From: Saprospiraceae bacterium
GTDB taxonomy: Bacteria; Bacteroidota; Bacteroidia; Chitinophagales; Saprospiraceae
Direction of reading: 5' to 3'
Assembly (NCBI GenBank): GCA_016718205.1
Contig: JADKEB010000024.1
Location: 1 to 18,962 of the forward strand
Length of the DNA stretch: 18,962 nt
Position numbers and translations under genes: made by a program. The notes under the pieces are model-generated. The model made no database searches, was not told the DNA's origin, and saw only the letters and a list, made by a program, of their open reading frames with translations. Below are positions 15,353 to 18,962 of the stretch, piece by piece (the first letter of the stretch is position 1; each line of letters opens with the position of its first letter).

Positions 15353-15724
15353 ATGGAAATTATTGACTACAAACAAACACTTTTTGCATCTTCAGTAGAA
15401 GAATGGCGAAAATGGCTTAGTGATAATTGTGCTATTGAAAAATCAGTTTGGCTAATTGTATTTCATAAAAAGAGTAAGACGCCAAGTGTTCATTGGCATG
15501 ATGCAATAGAAAATGCACTTTGTTATGGATGGGTTGACAGCAAAGCTAAAAAAAGAGATGAAGAAAGTTGTTATTTAAAATTTACACCTAGAAATCCAAA
15601 AAGTAAATGGGGAAAAAGGAATATTGAGCGAGCAATTAAAATGACAAAACAAGGATTAATGACTAAGTACGGACAGCAACTTATAGATATAGCAAAGCAA
15701 ACCGGAAAATGGGAAAAAATATAA
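15353..15724 (+). CDS. Cassette 9, gene 2: YdeI/OmpD-associated family protein, C-terminally short
   Basis: This 123-aa protein matches the N-terminal two thirds of the YdeI/OmpD-associated family. It has SVEEWRKWLSDN, VWLIVFHKKSK, HDAIENALCYGWVDSKAKKRDE, then LKFTPRNPKSKWGKRNIERA and LIDIAKQTGKWEKI. Family members I know are about 190 aa and continue after the TGxW element. Here the frame stops right there, 16 bases before a relic R'' box, so a deletion has probably removed the C-terminal part. The usual functional label (bacteriocin protection) is weakly supported. It follows the DUF1801 gene by 78 bases and shares its cassette. Confidence 0.75.
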   Translation: MEIIDYKQTLFASSVEEWRKWLSDNCAIEKSVWLIVFHKKSKTPSVHWHDAIENALCYGWVDSKAKKRDEESCYLKFTPRNPKSKWGKRNIERAIKMTKQGLMTKYGQQLIDIAKQTGKWEKI

Positions 15725-15740
15725 TAAAATTCACTGAAGC

Positions 15741-15757
15741 ACAACGAACCGCTAACA
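15741..15757 (+). repeat. Relic attC R'' box inside cassette 9
   Basis: ACAACGAACCGCTAACA occurs here and again, identically, at 16323-16339 where it forms the start of attC site 9. ACCGCTAAC is the complement of the cassette 9 start (TTAGCGGT). No matching right half follows the first copy, so it seems to be the left end of an attC whose remainder was deleted. It separates genes 1-2 from gene 3 and suggests cassette fusion. Confidence 0.7.
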
Positions 15758-15818
15758 TCGACCAACCGACAAGTATAAAACATGACAGAATGAATTTAAC
15801 GAATAAGGACATATAAAT

Positions 15819-16232
15819 ATGAAAAGCATGATTAAGAATTATTATTATTTGATTGCTGGGCTCCTTGCGATTCTTTTTTCCATTACACATGCATGGAATG
15901 GACAAACATTGGTATTGCCAACCTTAAATGTTGACACTATAACCACAGACACAAGAACAATATTTTTTTATGTTTGGCACATTATTACAGCAGAAAATTT
16001 GCTCTTTGGTTTAGCATTTCTTTTTATGGCGTTTCAAAAAGATTTGTCAAAAGTCAGATTTGCTGCATGGATTATTGTCATAATAATGATAGTTCGCTGG
16101 ACAGTTATTTTTGGTGGGACACTGTTTTACAATTCCGATGGACTTAAAAACACACTGGTAGATTCTATTGCAATTGTCATTTATATTTCGCTTATTATTT
16201 TAGGCATTAGGGTAAGTAATAATAAAATCTGA
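15819..16232 (+). CDS. Cassette 9, gene 3: four-helix membrane protein of unknown function
   Basis: This 137-aa protein has four hydrophobic segments, at about residues 8-24 (YYYLIAGLLAILFSI), 48-70 (FFYVWHIITAENLLFGLAFLF), 80-100 (FAAWIIVIIMIVRWTVIFGG) and 112-130 (VDSIAIVIYISLIILGI). Helix 2 contains a conserved-looking WH and a glutamate within the membrane. There is no signal peptidase site. It lies between the relic R'' box and the real attC site 9, so it may originally have been a separate one-gene cassette. The family is not recognised. Confidence 0.75.
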   Translation: MKSMIKNYYYLIAGLLAILFSITHAWNGQTLVLPTLNVDTITTDTRTIFFYVWHIITAENLLFGLAFLFMAFQKDLSKVRFAAWIIVIIMIVRWTVIFGGTLFYNSDGLKNTLVDSIAIVIYISLIILGIRVSNNKI

Positions 16233-16331
16233 ATATTAGTTGAACGTCAGACTTTGCAACTTGACAATTATTTTCTTGTGGACAGATGCAGCCTCGGACA
16301 GCAGAGGCAGTTAAAATAAAATACAACGAAC

Positions 16332-16462
16332 CGCTAACACGGGTTTTGCGTTAGTGGGCGGACAGTGCGAATAGAAACATTTGAGCAATTAATAAACGTT
16401 GGTGCTGGCAGACAGTTTTCGGTTTCAAAAGCCCACCAACGCAAAGCCCGAAACCGTTATGT
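16332..16462 (+). other. attC site 9 (long type, 131 bp)
   Basis: Left box CGCTAAC within ACCGCTAAC, the complement of the cassette 9 start. Inner arms GGGTTTTGCGTTAGTGGGC and GCCCACCAACGCAAAGCCC pair along 19 positions with wobbles only. This arm differs in sequence from the other long sites. Right box GTTATGT; cassette 10 starts at 16457. Confidence 0.9.
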
Positions 16463-16792
16463 ATCATGAGAAAAGATAAAACCGACCAATCGAAGTCAAA
16501 AGTGTAGCAAAAGGTGAATCGGAAAAAATAATCGTCGCCACAACATTCGATTTTTAAATGTAAATGCGTCGTTCGTCGCACATAGATTGGTCAAAAAAAT
16601 ATCAGAAAAACGTTAAAAGAACGAACCGAAAATAAAATGTAGAGGCGCACGGTGAATCCACGCTACATAACAAGCGTTTGGATGCCAGTGGCGATAAAAA
16701 AGTAGCACGTACCAAATATTTTGCATAAATTTATAACATGGATCATCGTATAAACATTAGTGAAATCGCCACCAGCACCAAGCGCATGGACG
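16457..16792 (+). mobile_element. Gene-less cassette, copy 4 (cassette 10, 336 bp)
   Basis: First unit of the second tandem pair. It has the CAAAAGG form with a 7 A run, GAGGCGCACGG, one A fewer in CCGAAAATAAAATG, and TTTATAACATGG in the attC loop where the others have TTTGTAGCATGG. Confidence 0.88.
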
Positions 16793-16798
16793 TTATGT
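16665..16798 (+). other. attC site 10 (long type, 134 bp)
   Basis: Same arms as site 5; the loop carries two substitutions (TTTATAACATGG). Right box GTTATGT. Cassette 11 starts at 16793. Confidence 0.9.
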
Positions 16799-17128
16799 AT
16801 CATGAGAAAAGATAAAACCGACCAATCGAAGTCAAAAGTGTAGCAAACGGTGAATCGGAAAAAAAAATCGTCGCCACAACATTCGATTTTTAAATGTAAA
16901 TGCGTCGTTCGTCGCACATAGATTGGTCAAAAAATATCAGAAAAACGTTAAAAGAACGAACCGAAAAATAAAATGTAGAGCCGCACGGTGAATCCACGCT
17001 ACATAACAAGCGTTTGGATGCCAGTGGCGATAAAAAAGTAGCACGTACCAAATATTTTGCATAAATTTGTAGCATGGATCATCGTATAAACATTAGTGAA
17101 ATCGCCACCAGCACCAAGCGCATGGACG
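16793..17128 (+). mobile_element. Gene-less cassette, copy 5 (cassette 11, 336 bp)
   Basis: Second unit of the tandem pair. It shares the CAAACGG form and 6 A run with copy 2, so the 23-codon frame MRRSSHIDWSKNIRKTLKER... is open here as well. One A/T change lies in the GGAAAAAAAAATCG run. Confidence 0.88.
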
Positions 17129-17134
17129 TTACAC
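17001..17134 (+). other. attC site 11 (long type, 134 bp)
   Basis: Same arms as site 5. Right box GTTACAC because the next cassette begins TTACACCGC. Cassette 12 starts at 17129. Confidence 0.9.
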
Positions 17135-17192
17135 CGCATTAAAAAATAGATGCCCAAAATAATTGTGAATTAATAAAGAACCAAAATTACTT

Positions 17193-18005
17193 TTGCAACA
17201 ATCGAATAAAATATTACTAGAACAGAATCTTTCAAAGTTTCTACAATTTCAAGGATACGATAGTGATTTGAAAAAGTATAAACTCGTGCTTAAAATTGAT
17301 AAATCCGACATGAAAGAACTATCAAGTAATTTGGAGCAAATTATAAATTTTTGGGTTTTGCCAAAACATTTAAATCAAATACTTTGGCACCAAAGTGCTT
17401 TGGCGATTTTAGTTAGTGCTCATAATGAAATACCAATTTGGATAGGAGTTGAAGTGATTGGAGAGCAAATCAATTTAACAATTTGTAAAAGATTTAAGAA
17501 GCTTAAAGTTGTAGAGCAATGGCACCAAACTAATGAAACACTTCCTTTCATAAAAATTCAAGACCTAAAATCAACAAGTATATTTAAGGAATACCGTTTT
17601 GCATATCCTGCAGGAATGTATGAAAATCAACAAATCCACTGTGAAGAATTAGTTGAAATTATTAACGTTCTAAATTTAGGTAAACCAGATTATAATAAAA
17701 TTCAAGAACTAATTTGGCAAAATACAGATAACCCAAAGGCTGATATTTTAAAAATTAATTCTAACGATAAAGATGGCGAATTTATTCTTATAGACTTGTG
17801 GAACTGTGATCAAGTTAATGTAATGAATTGCTATTTTAAAACAAATGGTGCGAACAGCGAATTTGTTTATAGAAGCTTATATAGATGGAATCACAGGCTT
17901 TGGCAAGGTTTAGGGCCAACAGTAGAAGAAATTGTAAAAATTGAAGAACAAAAATTTGTGATGGGAAGGAATATTATTAACTTTGAAACAGAAAACGCAG
18001 TGTAA
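17193..18005 (+). CDS. Cassette 12: 270-aa protein of unknown function
   Basis: This soluble, Lys/Glu/Asn-rich protein has recognisable strand and helix alternation (LAILVSAHNEIPIWIGVEVIG, then LTICKRFKKLKVVEQWHQ; EFILIDLWNCDQVNVMNCYF; YRWNHRLWQGLGPTVEEIVK near the end). There is no signal peptide or membrane helix. No ATG begins the frame; the TTG at 17193 is the best start and the frame is open back to 17169. An out-of-frame ATG at 17150 opens only 7 codons. A small deletion could have removed the original start. The stop TAA (18003-18005) lies inside the R'' box of attC site 12. I do not recognise a family. Confidence 0.7.
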   Translation: MQQSNKILLEQNLSKFLQFQGYDSDLKKYKLVLKIDKSDMKELSSNLEQIINFWVLPKHLNQILWHQSALAILVSAHNEIPIWIGVEVIGEQINLTICKRFKKLKVVEQWHQTNETLPFIKIQDLKSTSIFKEYRFAYPAGMYENQQIHCEELVEIINVLNLGKPDYNKIQELIWQNTDNPKADILKINSNDKDGEFILIDLWNCDQVNVMNCYFKTNGANSEFVYRSLYRWNHRLWQGLGPTVEEIVKIEEQKFVMGRNIINFETENAV

Positions 18006-18065
18006 CAACGGCTATGATGATATTTTGGCTATCGCCAAAAACATCACATAGCCTAGGCGTTATGT
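18000..18065 (+). other. attC site 12 (short type, 66 bp)
   Basis: Left box GTGTAAC in AACGCAGTGTAAC, 11 of 13 matches to the complement of the cassette 12 start (TTACACCGCATT). Inner arms GGCTATG-A-TGAT and ATCACATAGCC pair with one bulged A. The tip is TTTTGGC-TATC-GCCAAAA, shared with site 4. Right box GTTATGT; cassette 13 starts at 18060. Confidence 0.93.
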
Positions 18066-18394
18066 ATCATGAGAAAAGATAAAACCGACCAATCGAAGTC
18101 AAAAGTGTAGCAAACGGTGAATCGGAAAGAATAATCGTCGCCACAACATTCGATTTTTAAATGTAAATGCGTCGTTCGACGCACATAGATTGGTCAAAAA
18201 AATATCAGAAAACGTTAAAAGAACGAACCGAAAAATAAAATGTAGAGGCGCACGGTGAATCCACGCTACATAACAAGCGTTTGGATGCCAGTGGCGATAA
18301 AAAGTAGCACGTACCAAATATTTTGCATAAATTTGTAGCATGGATCATCGTATAAACATTAGTGAAATCGCCACCAGCACCAAGCGCATGGACG
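18060..18394 (+). mobile_element. Gene-less cassette, copy 6 (cassette 13, 335 bp)
   Basis: Sixth copy, standing alone. It is of the CAAACGG form but has the 7 A run, 4 instead of 5 A in CAGAAAACG, GTTCGACGCAC instead of GTTCGTCGCAC, and one A fewer in GATAAAAAGTAG. Differences between copies are mostly single-base changes and homopolymer length. Confidence 0.88.
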
Positions 18395-18400
18395 TTAGCG
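18268..18400 (+). other. attC site 13 (long type, 133 bp)
   Basis: Same arms as site 5, with one A lost in the loop. Right box GTTAGCG; cassette 14 starts at 18395 and runs off the window. Confidence 0.9.
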
Positions 18401-18451
18401 GATATTTTAAGACGCCAACAATAAATTAGAAACCAATTAAATAACGACATA

Positions 18452-18962
18452 ATGAATAGACTAAAATTTTTATTTCTCTTTTTTATCACTTGTAAGCTGA
18501 CAAGCGTTGAAGCACAGAATAAAATCCTATTTGTAACTTCAAATCAAGAATTTTATGGAAACACAAAAATTAGTGCTTCAAACCACTTTGAAAAGAAATT
18601 ATAAAATTTCACTTATGACATTTTTATGAAGTCAGGTTACTCAGTTGACTTTATAAGTCCAAAAAATTAAGAGCAATTCCCTATTGGCTATATTAATAGC
18701 TACGACAGTTGCAAAGAAATAATGTTTGTATGATGGTTTGGTTTATGGACAAATTGGAGCATACAATGAAACCAAATGAAATTATTGCCGACAACTATTT
18801 AGCCATTTTCTATAGCGGTGGTGGTTCTGCAATGTATGGTGTTGCAGACGATACAACTATTCAAGACATTGCCAGAAAAATTTACAACAAAAATGGAGTT
18901 GTTTCTACTATTTGTCACGGAACAGCAGGAATTGTACATTTAAAAGACGAAAATGGAAAGTC
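18452..18962 (+). pseudogene. Cassette 14: decayed DJ-1/PfpI family gene, 3' end outside window
   Basis: The ATG at 18452, 57 bases after the cassette boundary, opens a signal peptide (MNRLKFLFLFFITCKLTSVEA) and KILFVTSNQEFYG, the start of a DJ-1/PfpI-type (class I glutamine amidotransferase-like) domain. TAA at 18602 and 18668 and TGA at 18731 interrupt it. The fold then continues in another frame with YLAIFYSGGGSAMYGVADD and VVSTICHGTAGIVHLK, the nucleophile elbow with its Cys. At least two nonsense changes and one frameshift make it non-functional. Relatives include chaperone/deglycase-like and protease-like proteins; the signal peptide suggests an exported version. The attC of this cassette is not in view. 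Confidence 0.8.

Larger units (their letters stand above)
8720..18962 (+). mobile_element. Integron-type gene cassette array without visible integrase
   Basis: Fourteen attC-like imperfect palindromes, all in the same orientation, punctuate this region. Taking the cut between G and TT of each right-hand box, cassettes run: 1, 8847-9444; 2, 9445-10897; 3, 10898-12318; 4, 12319-12920; 5, 12921-13257; 6, 13258-13593; 7, 13594-14472; 8, 14473-14809; 9, 14810-16456; 10, 16457-16792; 11, 16793-17128; 12, 17129-18059; 13, 18060-18394; 14 from 18395. The R'' arm of each attC mirrors the first bases of its own cassette, not the next one, as expected if it once closed into a circle. No integrase or attI is present, and on the left the array abuts the kdp operon. 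Known integrons capture cassettes through a tyrosine recombinase (IntI), which must lie elsewhere or be lost. Confidence 0.88.

Noticed and set aside
12921..18394. CRISPR array
   Set aside because: The repeated units are about 336 bp, separated by genes of variable length, and carry attC palindromes. No short regular repeat-spacer pattern is present.

Overview
The window looks like chromosomal DNA from a member of the phylum Bacteroidota. Supporting signs are AT-rich coding sequence with few Shine-Dalgarno motifs, a kdp operon with a beta-barrel porin between kdpC and a split kdpD, and a secreted esterase ending in a type IX secretion (Por) sorting domain. No RNA gene, CRISPR array or replication origin was seen.

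The left half (1-8477) is a high-affinity potassium uptake operon on the + strand: the tail of kdpF, then kdpA, kdpB, kdpC, an outer-membrane porin-like gene, a short KdpD (ATP-binding and USP domains only), and the separate sensor histidine kinase that would complete it. The kinase gene carries two lesions, a one-base frameshift in an A run at about 7282-7287 and a premature TAA at 7437. It survives as a membrane/HAMP fragment and a PAS-kinase fragment.

The right half (8720-18962, running off the end) is a dense array of integron-type gene cassettes. I find 14 attC-like sites, all in one orientation, delimiting 13 complete cassettes and the start of a fourteenth. Nearly every cassette's attC begins with an R'' arm that is the reverse complement of that same cassette's own first bases after the G/TT junction. 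This is expected if each cassette once closed into a circle. No integrase gene or attI is visible, so the array is best described as a cassette array lacking an integrase (CALIN-like), or the distal part of an integron whose integrase lies elsewhere.

Cassette contents in order: (1) a small predicted lipoprotein; (2) a 77-aa reverse-strand ORF invaded by a decayed IS630-family element; (3) a secreted PHB-depolymerase/feruloyl-esterase-like hydrolase with a T9SS tail; (4) a decayed gene built of 45-bp repeats; (5, 6) two tandem copies of a 336-bp cassette without a convincing gene; (7) a caspase-like (CHAT/peptidase C14-type) protein with a convergent 50-aa ORF; (8) another gene-less cassette; (9) a composite cassette with a DUF1801 protein, a truncated YdeI/OmpD-associated protein and a four-helix membrane protein; (10, 11) another tandem pair of gene-less cassettes; (12) a 270-aa unknown protein; (13) a sixth gene-less cassette; (14) a decayed DJ-1/PfpI gene cut by the window end.

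The most notable features are the array itself, the six copies of the gene-less cassette, and the stand-alone caspase-like protein carried as a cassette. Each cassette gene starts about 34-77 bases after its cassette boundary. The sequence does not show a common promoter, so whether these genes use their own promoters is open.
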